Shown here: piece after piece, positions 40,694 through 50,870 of the stretch
Layout of the letters: the number at the start of each line of letters is the position of its first letter
Numbering within the stretch: position 1 is the first letter of the stretch
From: Limnephilus marmoratus
Taxonomy: Eukaryota; Arthropoda; Insecta; Trichoptera; Limnephilidae
Assembly: GCA_917880885.1 (NCBI GenBank)
Contig: OU862934.1
Location: forward strand, 33,836,734 to 33,900,733
Reading direction: 5' to 3'
DNA length: 64,000 bases
Notes under the pieces: model-generated
Database searches by the model: none
Told to the model about the DNA's origin: nothing
What the model saw: only the letters and a program-made list of their open reading frames with translations
Made by a program: the position numbers and the translations under genes

Positions 40694-41095
40694 TGTTAAG
40701 ATTTCAGGTACTGAAATATTAATATTTGTGATTGTCACCCTAATGGTTGTGGCAACATTTTTTGTGTTGGCAATTGCCAGGGCGATTTCGTATTGCCACG
40801 GATTTTTTAATTCCTTCTTCTCTTGTTACCATCCGTCTTGGGCGGGTCGTTTTTGGGCAAAACGTCTGCTGCCAGGTTTTCACTTCATGTGGGTTATAAA
40901 ACCGCGGAGAGAGATAGCATCATTGGGCTCACCGTACATGAGCTACCCTACGGGTCTTTTATTGTTTCAATAAAGACCAATTATTCAAGAGCTGGAGTTA
41001 TTATTGAAGAGTTACTCCAGCCACACTTCCCTTGGAATCTGGTGTTACCACGCCGGATTGCTTTGTCAGGAGAGCGGAAGTTGAGATCCTGAACA
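40694..41095 (+). repeat. BEL/Pao 5' LTR
   Basis: It begins TGTTAAGATTTCAGG and ends GAGATCCTGAACA (TG...CA). It contains a TATA-like box TATAAAA at 40,895-40,901 and a polyadenylation signal AATAAA at 40,969-40,974. Small open frames inside the LTR occur in both copies and are not genes. Confidence 0.95.
40895..40901 (+). promoter_or_regulatory. TATA-like box in the 5' LTR
   Basis: TATAAAA lies about 70 bp upstream of the AATAAA signal, a sensible spacing for a short R region. The transcription start cannot be fixed from sequence alone. Confidence 0.6.
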
Positions 41096-41096
41096 T

Positions 41097-41115
41097 TGGT
41101 CCTTCGAGCCGGATT
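41097..41115 (+). promoter_or_regulatory. Primer-binding site, tRNA-Tyr
   Basis: One base after the LTR, TGGTCCTTCGAGCCGGATT is complementary over 19 nt to the 3' end of eukaryotic tRNA-Tyr (ending CCGGCTCGAAGGA plus CCA). It would prime minus-strand DNA synthesis. Confidence 0.85.
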
Positions 41116-41737
41116 ATTTGCATTGATCATTGCATTGATCATTTGAGACGGATGATCATTATTGGATTGACCCATTCAAGCTGGGTGATCATTATTTGGA
41201 TTGATCCATTTTGAGACGGAAGATCATTATTTGGAGTGGCCCAGTCAGGCCTCATCATCATCGGGAGTGGTCCAGTCGGCGTCCTCATCACCATCATTGG
41301 ATTGATCAAGCGAGCCTCATCACGACGCTCGCATGCACAGCAAATCAGGTTGTAGCCTTCCTTTCATTGTCCTTTCAAATTCCATTTAAAAAGCTAAAAA
41401 TCTGTGTAGATGCCACATTATTTCGTATTGATTATATCGAATTACATTCGGGTGTTCATAATCAGATGCTTTCAATATTACATAGCATAAATTTGTTGGT
41501 GATAATAATTTTTATTGTTGTATTCAGTCTGCAGAATAACTTTGCTTTTGCCTACCTACATTTCTAGCCACGCGGTTGCAAGTTTCGTCTTTGTATGCTA
41601 TAGTATTGTGAGTGGTTTCTCTATGATCCAAAGTATATTATTTATGGTATTATTCATTGTTGTTTACGTCAAACTGTCGCGTTGTGTATTGTGTATTCAG
41701 TTTTGAAATCAAGTTAGTGTTATTTCGTTTGTAAAAA
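41116..41737 (+). other. BEL/Pao untranslated leader with short repeats
   Basis: About 620 bp between primer site and gag. Its first 220 bp hold imperfect repeats of GATCATTATTGGATTGA and a GAGACGGA(T/A)GATCATT motif. These may be part of a packaging or dimerisation region, but that is inference. Small open frames here have no similarity. Confidence 0.6.
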
Positions 41738-44700
41738 ATGGAACTCGACAAGTTGATTAAACGGCGCGGGGTTTTGAAAGGTTCATTAACGAGATTCGAA
41801 ACCTATTTAAGCAACGAAAATGATATTACACCTGGCGTGTTGTCATCGAGGTTGGAAGCCATTAAACCTTCTCTGATAGAATTCTCCAAAATTCAGCTGG
41901 AGATTGATTTATTGAACAAATCAGAAGATAATGACGCGAGGGATAATTTTGAAGGTACATATTTTAATGTAATTGCATTAGGACAGGAAATGTTATCAAA
42001 ATTTAAGAAGATTGAAAATGTCCCAAATATATCAGTAAATTTACCACCAATCTCTATACCAGTGTTTTCAGGTGACAACCATAAATGGTTGACTTTTAAA
42101 AATTCGTTCATTGCCTTAATTCATGATAACAGTAAATTAAATAATGTTCAGAAATTTCATTACCTTATTAGTTATGTGTCCGGAGAGGCACTTGATTTGA
42201 TTAGTTCTCTAGAAATAACCGGGGATAATTATAGTGCAGCTTGGACAATGCTTATTTCGAGATACGAAAATGTCCGACTTATAGCAAATAGACATTTGAA
42301 TTTCTTATTTAGTTTTACACCGTTAAAACGACAGAATCATCATGAATTACGGAATTTAATTGATCAAGCAAACATTCATTTGAGAGCTTTACACAACCTT
42401 AAGCTACCAACCGAACATTGGGATACTTTAATTATTCATATTCTAACCTCAAAGTTAGATAATCACACACGTAGCCTTTGGGAATCATTAGAATGCGACG
42501 AAGTTTATCCTACGTTCGTGCAGTTTAGCAATTTTATTTCACAAAGGTCTCAGATCCTGGAAACTATCCAAGGTGATATTGGTGGAATGCAACAGAAATC
42601 GGAACCAGTTGCAACAAAAGCAAAGTTTTTTAATTTTAAGGAAAAGAAGTCTACAAACAAGGTTACGTTAGCGTCGAGCAACGTTAATTGTATGCTGTGT
42701 AATGACAGTCATTTCATTTATTCTTGCAAAATATTTGTTAACAAAGAACCAGCGGCACGAAGAAAGCTCGTTTCAGAGAACAATTTATGTTATAACTGCC
42801 TAAAACCGGGGCACCTTTCAAAGTTGTGCAGGTGGAAGGAAAAATGCAGTGTTTGTGATCGAAAACATCACACTCTGTTACATATCAATACTGATAATGT
42901 ACAAGCGGGTACTTCAACTGGCAAGGGTCAGTCGGAGGCACCAGTAAATTTAGCATGTCATAGTGACATGAACGGGCGGGAAATTTTACTATCTACCATA
43001 ATAGTAAAAATAGAAGACGCGTATGGTGGAACACACAAAATACGCGCACGTTTGGATTCGGGTTCAATGTCTAATTTTATTACAAAGGATACTTGTAAAA
43101 GATTAAATTTGCATTGTACAAAGTTGAATATACCTGTTTCAGGTTTGCATAATAATTTAATTCATGTAAAGGAAACAGTTGACATTAAATTTAAATCATT
43201 ATGTTCTCAATACCGGGATGAAATATCTTGTTTGGTATTAGATGAGATTTCTTGCAATCTTCCACAGACCTTGATTAATCCAAAAATGTTGAACATTCCA
43301 GACGGCATCCAGTTAGCTGATCCGCAGTTTTACCAGCCAGCTGCTATTGATATGCTGATCGGAGCAGAGATATTCTGGCAGGTGGTTCGTACGGATCAGA
43401 TACAGTTAGGAAAGGATAAACCTACATTGCATCGAACGGAGCTAGGCTGGATAATATCAGGAGCTGTACAGAGGCGTCAAAATACGAGGCCAGTTAAAGT
43501 TTGTCATATTTCATTAAATTCGTTGCAGAATCAAATAGAAAGGTTTTGGAAGGTTGAAGAAATTGAAAATAGTAAGCATCACTCTCTGGAAGATAGTGAA
43601 TGTGAAAAGATTTTCAAAGGCACGCATAAACGCGATGCAAATGGTAGATTTGTAGTGAACTTACCATTTAAATCTAACCTATCTCAATTAGGAGATTCAT
43701 TTAGTATTGCTAAAAGTAGATTAGTGTCAATGGAAAGGAAATTCTTAAGACAACCTAGTTTAAAGGAACAATACTCGGAATTTATTGATGAGTATCTTGC
43801 GTTAGGTCACATGACTGAATGTGAACCGCCAATACGTGATGAAACTACTTATTATTTACCACATCACGCTGTATTTAAAGAATCAAGCACAACTACTAAA
43901 ATTCGTGTTGTTTTTGACGGGTCGGCTAAACCCGCTCGAGGGATTTCTTTGAATCGCGCTCTAATGATTGGGCCCACCATTCAAAATGATATATTTTGCC
44001 ACTTGGTATTTTTCAGAAAACATCAATATGCAGTCACTGCAGATATTGCAAAAATGTACCGCCAAATTAATATCAACCCGGAACACAGAAATTACCAACG
44101 TATATTATGGAGAAAGGATGCGGAGGATTGTTCGAAACACTATACGCTAAACACGGTGACATATGGTTTGGCTCCTTCGCCTTATTTAGCAATACGTTGT
44201 CTGCATCAGCTAGGTAATGACGTTTCATTTACTCATCCATTAGCTAGTAAATCCCTTAAGGAAAATTTTTATGTAGATGATTTTCTTTCTGGTAGTGACT
44301 CCATTGATACTTGTCACTTGCTTAAATCACAAATCATTAATGCGCTTGCTACAGCAGGCATGGAGATTAGAAAATGGAGGTCTAATGCGCCCTCGATTAA
44401 TGATTCTAAAGATAATTTAGAATTATTGCCAAATGAATCCAATGAAGCTAAGATTCTCGGATTAATATGGGACACCAAACTTGATGAGTTTACCTATCAG
44501 GTAGAAAGCATAGACTCAAAGTTAGAAGTAACAAAACGTCAAGTTTTATCATTAATTTCAAAAGTGTTTGACCCTTTAGGACTGGTAGGCCCAGTAATCA
44601 TTGTCGGTAAGATAATTATGCAAAGATTGTGGAAGCTAAAAACATCCTGGGATGACAAGCTACCCAATGACCTTTTATTGGCCTGGCAGATTTACACGCT

Positions 44701-46819
44701 GAGTCTCCGTAAAGCAAATCATATTCGGGTACCGAGGAAAATTTTCTGCTTTAATAAAAAATCTTTTAGCTTACACGGTTTTTGCGATGCATCTCAAGTA
44801 GCATATGGCGCTTGTCTGTATTTAAGATCTACCGATGAACACGGCATTCACCAATCACAGTTAATATGCGCTAAATCTCGTGTAGCCCCACTAAAAAATT
44901 TATCGTTACCACGTCTTGAGTTATGTGGAGCACAATTATTAGTTAAATTAATGAAGCGGGTGACGGCAGCTCTCCAAGTAACGGTTGACACCACTTTGTG
45001 GTGTGATTCGTCAATAACATTGGCTTGGATTGCAGGAGAACCGTACCGTTGGACTACCTTTGTTGCTAACCGCGTATCAGAAATACAACGTGAAGGTGAT
45101 GGCGCTATATGGCGTCACATTTGTTCAACTGAAAACCCAGCTGACATAATTTCCAGAGGAATAACATCTCAGCAGTTGAAAACATCTTCATTATGGTGGT
45201 CAGGACCACCATGGCTCACGTCCGACGAGGATAAGTGGCCACGTTCTACATTTGATACTCCCACGGAGTTGCCAGAAATGGCGAGGATAGTTTTGGTTAC
45301 TAGTAGTCCTGTCGATTGGGAAATATTTAATAATTATTCTTCATTAAGACGACTGAGGCGCGTAGTTGCTTATATGTTACGTTTCATACATAACTGTTCT
45401 AAACGAAGACCGATGCGGGTCGACGAGCTTTCTGTAATCGAACTGGAACATGCCATGCATGTATTGATTTTGAACGCTCAGCGATTCGCATTTCATGATG
45501 AAATAGCGTCTGTGAGTAATGGAAGATTTGTATCTAGGCAGAGCAAAGTAAAGGCACTAAATCCTTTTATGCAGGATGGGTTGTTGTGTGTTGGAGGTCG
45601 ACTATCACAATCCGATATTACCTCAGCCTCTCAAAAACATCCAATTTTGTTACCACAAAATCATAAGTTGACTGACTTAATAATAACCCATCTGCATTAT
45701 GAGAATTTACATTTAGGATGTAATGCTCTGCTCGCATTACTGCGTTTACGTTTTTGGCCAATATATGGTAAAAACGCAGTGAAGCGAGCACTGCATAAAT
45801 GTATTGTATGTTTCCGAGTCCGTCCGCGCGAATGTCGCCAGCTCATGGGTGACCTTCCTGCTGACCGATTCCGAATCCATAGACCATTTTATGTAACCAG
45901 CATAGATTTTGCAGGTTCAATTTTAATTAAGTCTGGTTTAACCAGAAATGCTAAGAGTGTAAAATCTTACATATGTTTATTTATTTGTTTTTCAACGAAG
46001 GCAATTCACCTAGAATTAGTGACTAATTTAACTTCAATGGCATTTATGAATGCATTGAAAAGATTTATAGCTAGGAGGGGTAAACCCTCACGACTCTTTA
46101 CTGATAATGGAACTAACTTTACAGGTAGTTATAGGGAACTTACTGAACTATTTGATTTTTTGAAGGCATCTGATAAAGAAATCCATAATTTTTTGGCCCA
46201 GCAGAATATTAGCTGGAGCTTCTTGCCTCCCCGCTCACCGCATCACGGGGGACTTTGGGAAAGTGCAGTTAAAATGACCAAGTTGCATTTAAAAAAAGCA
46301 ATGCGGTCAACTGTTTTGACATACGAAGGAATGAATACCATACTAATACAGATTGAGGCTTGTTTAAATTCCCGTCCTCTGACTCCATTAACATCAGATC
46401 CAAATGACTTAAACGCCCTCACTCCGTCACACTTCCTTATTGGCGACAACCTGTTAGCATTGCCTGAGCTTGATATCCACCATCTGCCTACAAACAGGCT
46501 TAATATTTACCAAAAGATGTCTACCGTTGTTCAATCTTTTTGGCACAGATGGAGCCGGGAATACCTAGCAGAATTGCAGAACCGAGTCAAATGGCAAGAA
46601 GGACGTCAACGCAGTTTACAGCCTGGTGACATGGTCATCATCAAGGACAACCAACTACCTCCGCAGTACTGGAGGATGGCGCGAGTGACGGAGATCCACC
46701 CTGGCCAAGACGGACGCGTCCGCGTCGTCTCCTTGAGGACGGCCAGAGGTGTCACCAAAAGAGCTGTGACACAGCTCTGTCTACTTCCCATGGAGGATCC
46801 TTCCTCCAACCTGGATTAA
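41738..46819 (+). CDS. BEL/Pao gag-pol polyprotein, 1,693 residues, intact
   Basis: One frame encodes all retrotransposition functions. Residues about 108-260 are DUF1759-type gag (starting PVFSGDNHKWLTF). A zinc knuckle C-x2-C-x4-H-x4-C lies at 351-364, next to cysteine-rich motifs on both sides. The aspartic protease has RARLDSGS with Asp440. The reverse transcriptase has Asp769 (ADIAKMY) and the YVDD box with Asp847-Asp848. RNase H residues are Asp1017, Glu1061, Asp1090 and Asp1136. The integrase has an HHCC finger (His1320, His1325, Cys1355, Cys1358) and catalytic Asp1390, Asp1456, Glu1508. The C-terminus is DUF5641-like (HRWSREYLAELQNR). The start ATG has the context AAAAATGG. All catalytic residues I can check are present, and the length is normal for the group. 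No stop, frameshift or env gene. gag and pol are fused in one frame, so no frameshift signal is needed. Confidence 0.95.
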   Translation: MELDKLIKRRGVLKGSLTRFETYLSNENDITPGVLSSRLEAIKPSLIEFSKIQLEIDLLNKSEDNDARDNFEGTYFNVIALGQEMLSKFKKIENVPNISVNLPPISIPVFSGDNHKWLTFKNSFIALIHDNSKLNNVQKFHYLISYVSGEALDLISSLEITGDNYSAAWTMLISRYENVRLIANRHLNFLFSFTPLKRQNHHELRNLIDQANIHLRALHNLKLPTEHWDTLIIHILTSKLDNHTRSLWESLECDEVYPTFVQFSNFISQRSQILETIQGDIGGMQQKSEPVATKAKFFNFKEKKSTNKVTLASSNVNCMLCNDSHFIYSCKIFVNKEPAARRKLVSENNLCYNCLKPGHLSKLCRWKEKCSVCDRKHHTLLHINTDNVQAGTSTGKGQSEAPVNLACHSDMNGREILLSTIIVKIEDAYGGTHKIRARLDSGSMSNFITKDTCKRLNLHCTKLNIPVSGLHNNLIHVKETVDIKFKSLCSQYRDEISCLVLDEISCNLPQTLINPKMLNIPDGIQLADPQFYQPAAIDMLIGAEIFWQVVRTDQIQLGKDKPTLHRTELGWIISGAVQRRQNTRPVKVCHISLNSLQNQIERFWKVEEIENSKHHSLEDSECEKIFKGTHKRDANGRFVVNLPFKSNLSQLGDSFSIAKSRLVSMERKFLRQPSLKEQYSEFIDEYLALGHMTECEPPIRDETTYYLPHHAVFKESSTTTKIRVVFDGSAKPARGISLNRALMIGPTIQNDIFCHLVFFRKHQYAVTADIAKMYRQININPEHRNYQRILWRKDAEDCSKHYTLNTVTYGLAPSPYLAIRCLHQLGNDVSFTHPLASKSLKENFYVDDFLSGSDSIDTCHLLKSQIINALATAGMEIRKWRSNAPSINDSKDNLELLPNESNEAKILGLIWDTKLDEFTYQVESIDSKLEVTKRQVLSLISKVFDPLGLVGPVIIVGKIIMQRLWKLKTSWDDKLPNDLLLAWQIYTLSLRKANHIRVPRKIFCFNKKSFSLHGFCDASQVAYGACLYLRSTDEHGIHQSQLICAKSRVAPLKNLSLPRLELCGAQLLVKLMKRVTAALQVTVDTTLWCDSSITLAWIAGEPYRWTTFVANRVSEIQREGDGAIWRHICSTENPADIISRGITSQQLKTSSLWWSGPPWLTSDEDKWPRSTFDTPTELPEMARIVLVTSSPVDWEIFNNYSSLRRLRRVVAYMLRFIHNCSKRRPMRVDELSVIELEHAMHVLILNAQRFAFHDEIASVSNGRFVSRQSKVKALNPFMQDGLLCVGGRLSQSDITSASQKHPILLPQNHKLTDLIITHLHYENLHLGCNALLALLRLRFWPIYGKNAVKRALHKCIVCFRVRPRECRQLMGDLPADRFRIHRPFYVTSIDFAGSILIKSGLTRNAKSVKSYICLFICFSTKAIHLELVTNLTSMAFMNALKRFIARRGKPSRLFTDNGTNFTGSYRELTELFDFLKASDKEIHNFLAQQNISWSFLPPRSPHHGGLWESAVKMTKLHLKKAMRSTVLTYEGMNTILIQIEACLNSRPLTPLTSDPNDLNALTPSHFLIGDNLLALPELDIHHLPTNRLNIYQKMSTVVQSFWHRWSREYLAELQNRVKWQEGRQRSLQPGDMVIIKDNQLPPQYWRMARVTEIHPGQDGRVRVVSLRTARGVTKRAVTQLCLLPMEDPSSNLD

Positions 46820-47153
46820 GAACCAATTACAACGCTAAAAGTGATGTGATGTGTAAATCAAAGTGCCGTCAGGCTCATCAGTGCCAAGTGTTAAACTATT
46901 TTCTCATAAGTGGGTGCAGCGCACCAGAAGGTTCTACGTTATTAAACTTTCATTTTTTAATGTCAAGTCTGACATAGGGTTATATACTTAGTTATAAGTT
47001 TTTTGTTATTATTTTGATATCCATATATTGAATATTGTTTATTTTTGTATGTGAACTCGTTGGGTAAATTCTGAGTACCAATGTTGCAATCTCTTCTAAT
47101 ATATTATTTTATGAAAAACGACTATTCCTTAATACTCGTTTTGGGCGGGAATA
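46820..47153 (+). other. BEL/Pao 3' untranslated region and polypurine tract
   Basis: No coding sequence follows pol. Just before the 3' LTR, GGGCGGGAATA (47,143-47,153) is the probable, slightly interrupted polypurine tract for plus-strand priming. Confidence 0.65.
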
Positions 47154-47555
47154 TGTTAAGATTTCAGGTACTGAAATATTAATATTTGTGATTGTCACCC
47201 TAATGGTTGTGGCAACATTTTTTGTGTTGGCAATTGCCAGGGCGATTTCGTATTGCCACGGATTTTTTAATTCCTTCTTCTCTTGTTACCATCCGTCTTG
47301 GGCGGGTCGTTTTTGGGCAAAACGTCTGCTGCCAGGTTTTCACTTCATGTGGGTTATAAAACCGCGGAGAGAGATAGCATCATTGGGCTCACCGTACATG
47401 AGCTACCCTACGGGTCTTTTATTGTTTCAATAAAGACCAATTATTCAAGAGCTGGAGTTATTATTGAAGAGTTACTCCAGCCACACTTCCCTTGGAATCT
47501 GGTGTTACCACGCCGGATTGCTTTGTCAGGAGAGCGGAAGTTGAGATCCTGAACA
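47154..47555 (+). repeat. BEL/Pao 3' LTR
   Basis: It is 402 bp, with no difference from the 5' LTR that I could find by eye. The AATAAA signal is at 47,429-47,434. Confidence 0.95.
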
Positions 47556-47560
47556 ATGAC
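47556..47560. repeat. Target-site duplication, right (ATGAC)
   Basis: It matches 40,689-40,693. Confidence 0.92.
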
Positions 47561-47579
47561 CATGTCATCTGCATGATAT
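47561..47579 (-). pseudogene. LINE reverse transcriptase catalytic motif, far side of BEL
   Basis: On the minus strand these bases encode YHADDM, the metal-binding motif of the reverse transcriptase. The frame then enters the target duplication and continues in register into the LINE piece at 40,050-40,688. Just upstream on the minus strand is an AT-rich simple repeat, so this LINE copy is 5'-truncated at its catalytic motif. Confidence 0.75.
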
Positions 47580-48061
47580 ATATATAAAAAAAAAGATATA
47601 TATTTTTATTATAATAAGGTCGGTCGTTAGCAGATTTGTTAAATTTTAAAACAAAGTGTTGTATAATACATTTCAAATCTTGTAACCATACAGTAATGTA
47701 AATTTTCTTGGAAAGCCACTTTCAGAATTTTAATTTTTGCTCAAATAAAATTTTTAAAAAATCCGCGCACGTTTTTTGTGACGAAAATACTTCAGTTTGT
47801 CTATTTATTTATGGTCTTACAAACCAATATTTTTCAAATTTTTTACATGCTTGTTCTGCTTACACAATAAATTATTGCTAACTTATATGTAGGTATATAT
47901 GAAAGCCATTTTTGAATGAAATAAAATCGATATTGAATTATTATTTTTATTTTATTTTTTTATTTATTAATTTTATTTTAGTAATTTGTACATTTAAGTT
48001 TACAAATTTCTAATTAATTATAATATTTCATATTGCAAACAAAATTTATGTAATTTTATGT
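47580..48061. other. Unassigned AT-rich sequence
   Basis: It begins with an (AT)n and A-rich tract. No gene recognised. Confidence 0.3.
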
Positions 48062-48281
48062 AGCTCCTACATTACGTCTTGAACTTTCCAATTGGTGTGG
48101 ACTTCAAAGTCTCTGGTAGCTTGTTATACAACTTCATCCCCTTGTACAGCAAACTGTTCTGCGTATTCGCTTTATCCTTTTTTTGAAGCCTGATTTCTTT
48201 GCATGTTCTTGAGTTATGTCTGTGAATGTCCTAGTTGAATACAATTTTATTTGAAAAGTATTTTGGTAAAATGTTGTTAAT
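48062..48281 (-). pseudogene. LINE C-terminal end, far side of a hAT insertion
   Basis: The minus strand encodes NNILPKYFSNKIVFN directly after the insertion site, and later NSLLYKGMKLYNKLPE, the usual end of this LINE group. It continues the frame of 49,544-50,133. Confidence 0.78.
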
Positions 48282-48289
48282 TATTTTAT

Positions 48290-49535
48290 CAGCGCCGGAT
48301 CTGCCATACGTTCAAAAACGTGCAAAAAACCTGGCGCCAACTCCGAAGGGGCGCCGTGAGAAAATAAATATTGTATTAAAAATTTGTTATAATATTCCCT
48401 GAATCGTTTAAAAATTACCCATAGTACGAAATAATTATTACGCTCTAGCAACACTTTCCAAAGATACAGACCGCGCACGCATCTGGTTTTAATTCAACGA
48501 AATTCAACGATTTACGAATTTATAGTCAGTTACAGAATTTTTTTACAAATTCCATATATTTAGTTTAAACGTAAGATCTATTTTTCCATATATCTTTTAC
48601 CGTCTTTTACGACGAATGAGTGCGATCCAAATTCATTAACCAATCACAGCGCCGTACTTTTATTCAAGAGAACAAACAAACAGACGGCGCCTTTCAAAAT
48701 GCTTTTGTACGATTTAAATCTCTAGGAGAAGGGACTTAAAGACCATTTTCTTATGAAATCTTCAGTAAATTCAATATTTCATTAGCATAAACATCGCACG
48801 GTTTGCAAGGTTGCAAACTTGTTAACAGTTTCATCATTGATTTGACAGTTGAAGTTCGTTAAATGTACCTATAATTAATTTCTATTAGATTTGTTATTTT
48901 ACAGTCAGTAATAATTAGTGTAAGCATCTTTCGTAAGCCGTTGATACCATAGATACGTTCGTGTTTGTTCGCTCAACACAGAACACAGGGGAAATGGAAA
49001 TGCAAGGTACAAATTTGAGGTTATATTAGATTTTTTAATTAATAACTAAATTTCTATTGGTTGTTAGAGGTTGTGGATTGTGGATTACAATGAATAGAAC
49101 AATAATTAAAAAAAACTTTCAGGCTCGCAGAATCTAAAACTTAGAATTAAAGAGCATAATGACATAAAAAAACTCGTTTCAAAACTCAAAATTCCATTAG
49201 TTTATTAGTTCAGGAAGGTCCTGTACAATTGAAAGGTTTTGATTTTCCTATTACGAACAAGCGTAAATTTAATACTGAGTATTATTACAAGAAACTGCCT
49301 AATGAAGAAGAATTACATAGATCGTGGCTTATTTATTCGAAAACTTTAGATAGGGTTACACCCTTTATATGTCTTGATTTTATTTGATAAATTAGTGTAA
49401 AAAAAAAAATTAAATAATACAAAAAAAAATTGGGGTAAACGAATTTTTAATCAAAATAAAAATGTAGGGGGAGGGGGGGGGGGGCGCCATCGGTACCTAC
49501 TGCACAGGGCGCTAGATTTCGTAGATCCGGCCCTG
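48290..49535 (+). mobile_element. hAT element, 1,246 bp, inserted in a LINE
   Basis: Ends: CAGCGCCGGATCTGC at the left and, on the other strand, CAGGGCCGGATCTAC at the right. The 8-bp target duplication TATTTTAT is perfect (48,282-48,289 and 49,536-49,543). A remnant of hAT transposase lies inside, so this is a decayed, internally deleted copy of an autonomous hAT element rather than a MITE of foreign sequence. A run of G lies near 49,467. Confidence 0.9.
49202..49388 (+). pseudogene. hAT transposase N-terminal (TTF-type) remnant
   Basis: The frame reads LLVQEGPVQLKGFDFPI, then YYYKKLPNEEELHRSWLIYS and KTLDRVTPF before a stop. The pattern of a tyrosine-rich strand, then LPN...HRxWLIYSKxLD, is the TTF-type zinc-finger region at the start of a large class of hAT transposases (ZMYM1/P52rIPK-like). 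The cysteine ladder that should follow and the whole catalytic domain are absent. Confidence 0.7.
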
Positions 49536-49543
49536 TATTTTAT

Positions 49544-50133
49544 GTATAAATATCATCGTATTCAAGGTCAGCATCTGTTTCACGGTTAGCCAATTCAGTT
49601 CCTTTAACATTTTGTTTACTTTTGAAAATCTATTCCGCCGTAATATTATTCTCATTGCCCTGTTTTGGAGAATTTGAAACTTATTTTGTTCTCGTTCGTT
49701 ACAATAGAAAAGGATAGTTGAGCAATAGTTAAAATGTGGAGCAATAATCGAATTGTAGATAGTGATTGCAGTTTTACTAGATAGTTTTGGCCGAATTCTT
49801 CCCAAAAAAGATATTTTTTTCCCAATTTTCTTTTGTGTATATTCAGCATGCTTGTTGAATGTTAGTTTGGAGTCTAATATAACTCCTAAATATTTAATTT
49901 CAGTAACATTTTCAATAATTTCACCATCAATTTTAATTTTGCTTTCACTGGATGTCTTCTTGTATCCGATCACCATTCATTTGTTTTTTTTTGTATTTAA
50001 TTTAAGCTTATTAATTTTTAGCCATCTTGATACATTGTTTAGCTCATTATTTAAAATATTTATTAGTTCTTCATAGTTATCTCCAATTAAGTATATTAGT
50101 GTATCATCGGCAAATAGTCGTTTGTTAATTAGT
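49544..50133 (-). pseudogene. LINE reverse transcriptase, catalytic motif to thumb
   Basis: The minus strand begins near FADDTLIYLIG (about 50,105), with a stop near 49,979, then EIKYLGVILDSKLTFNKHAE and YNSIIAPHFNYCSTILFY, ending at MIFIHKI where the hAT element interrupts. It is the best copy of the LINE also found at 34,798-35,064. 5'-truncated. Confidence 0.82.
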
Positions 50134-50334
50134 TAAATAAATGCTGGTACGGAGAATAATTAATCTTTCTCATCTGAACCGCCCTGTGCTGTTGCAAGGG
50201 TACGATCACAAGACTACCTTTGACGAAACATCAAAAAGTCACCGGAGACCAAAATTTCATTTTTACATTAACATTTTTAACTCCAAATAATGTCAGGAAT
50301 CACTGGTTATATATTTTTGGTTTTGTTTTTGAAA

Positions 50335-50870
50335 TTTTTATTTAGATGTACGTAAATATTTTCATACATCTAGTAGGAAAATATAAAAAATACAATTTAT
50401 GAAGTAGGTACAGTAACATTTACAAATACATTTTAAAAAAGAATACTAAATTAAAAAGATAACTAGACAAAAATACATTACATAAGAATGAGATATCAGA
50501 ATAACATAGCATATATCCTAATAACTAATAATGCACATATCCTACGAAAAGTGCTGAGACTTGAGGCTTCCTTTACGGCATTTGGCAGACTGTTATATAG
50601 TCTTTGCCCTTTATAAAATGCGCTATTTTGTGTGCACGAAAGTTTAGTTTTGGGAAGCCTAAAGTCTCCGCGTCTTCTCGTAGGATAATTGTGAACATAT
50701 TCTTGAAACATAATATTACTCTGCAGATAATTTGGGAGCATATTATTTTTAAGTTTGTATATCATTGTTAATGTATTATATATTATATGTTGTTTTGTTG
50801 TCATATATAGTATGTCGCAACACCCTGTATGGTAGAGAACCACAAGAGGCAATATTATTTTTTTATATAT
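50335..50870 (-). pseudogene. LINE C-terminal end and 3' region
   Basis: The minus strand reads IIYNTLTMIYKLKNNMLPNY, then NYPTRRRGDFRLPKTKLSCT and NSAFYKGQRLYNSLPNAVK. It is the same group as the LINE at 48,062-50,133. An AT-rich 3' region lies to the left. Confidence 0.78.

Larger units (their letters stand above)
40694..47555 (+). mobile_element. Complete BEL/Pao LTR retrotransposon, 6,862 bp
   Basis: A full element: two 402-bp LTRs that appear identical, a tRNA-Tyr primer-binding site, a single uninterrupted gag-pol frame, a short purine-rich tract and a 5-bp target duplication. The domain order protease, reverse transcriptase, RNase H, integrase, with a gag containing DUF1759-type sequence, is that of BEL/Pao and not Ty1/copia. 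No env-like frame follows pol. Identical LTRs imply recent insertion, and the element could still be active. Confidence 0.96.

Noticed and set aside
40647..41092. Overlapping open frames of about 89-108 codons across the 5' LTR (also at 47,188-47,552)
   Set aside because: They lie in the LTR and recur identically in the 3' LTR. There is no similarity to proteins, and the DNA is regulatory.
46820..47153. env gene of a BEL-type errantivirus
   Set aside because: Only about 330 bp lie between pol and the 3' LTR, with no open frame of useful size.
48601..49000. Coding sequence in the left half of the hAT element
   Set aside because: No frame of useful length or similarity; only the TTF-type remnant further right is recognisable.
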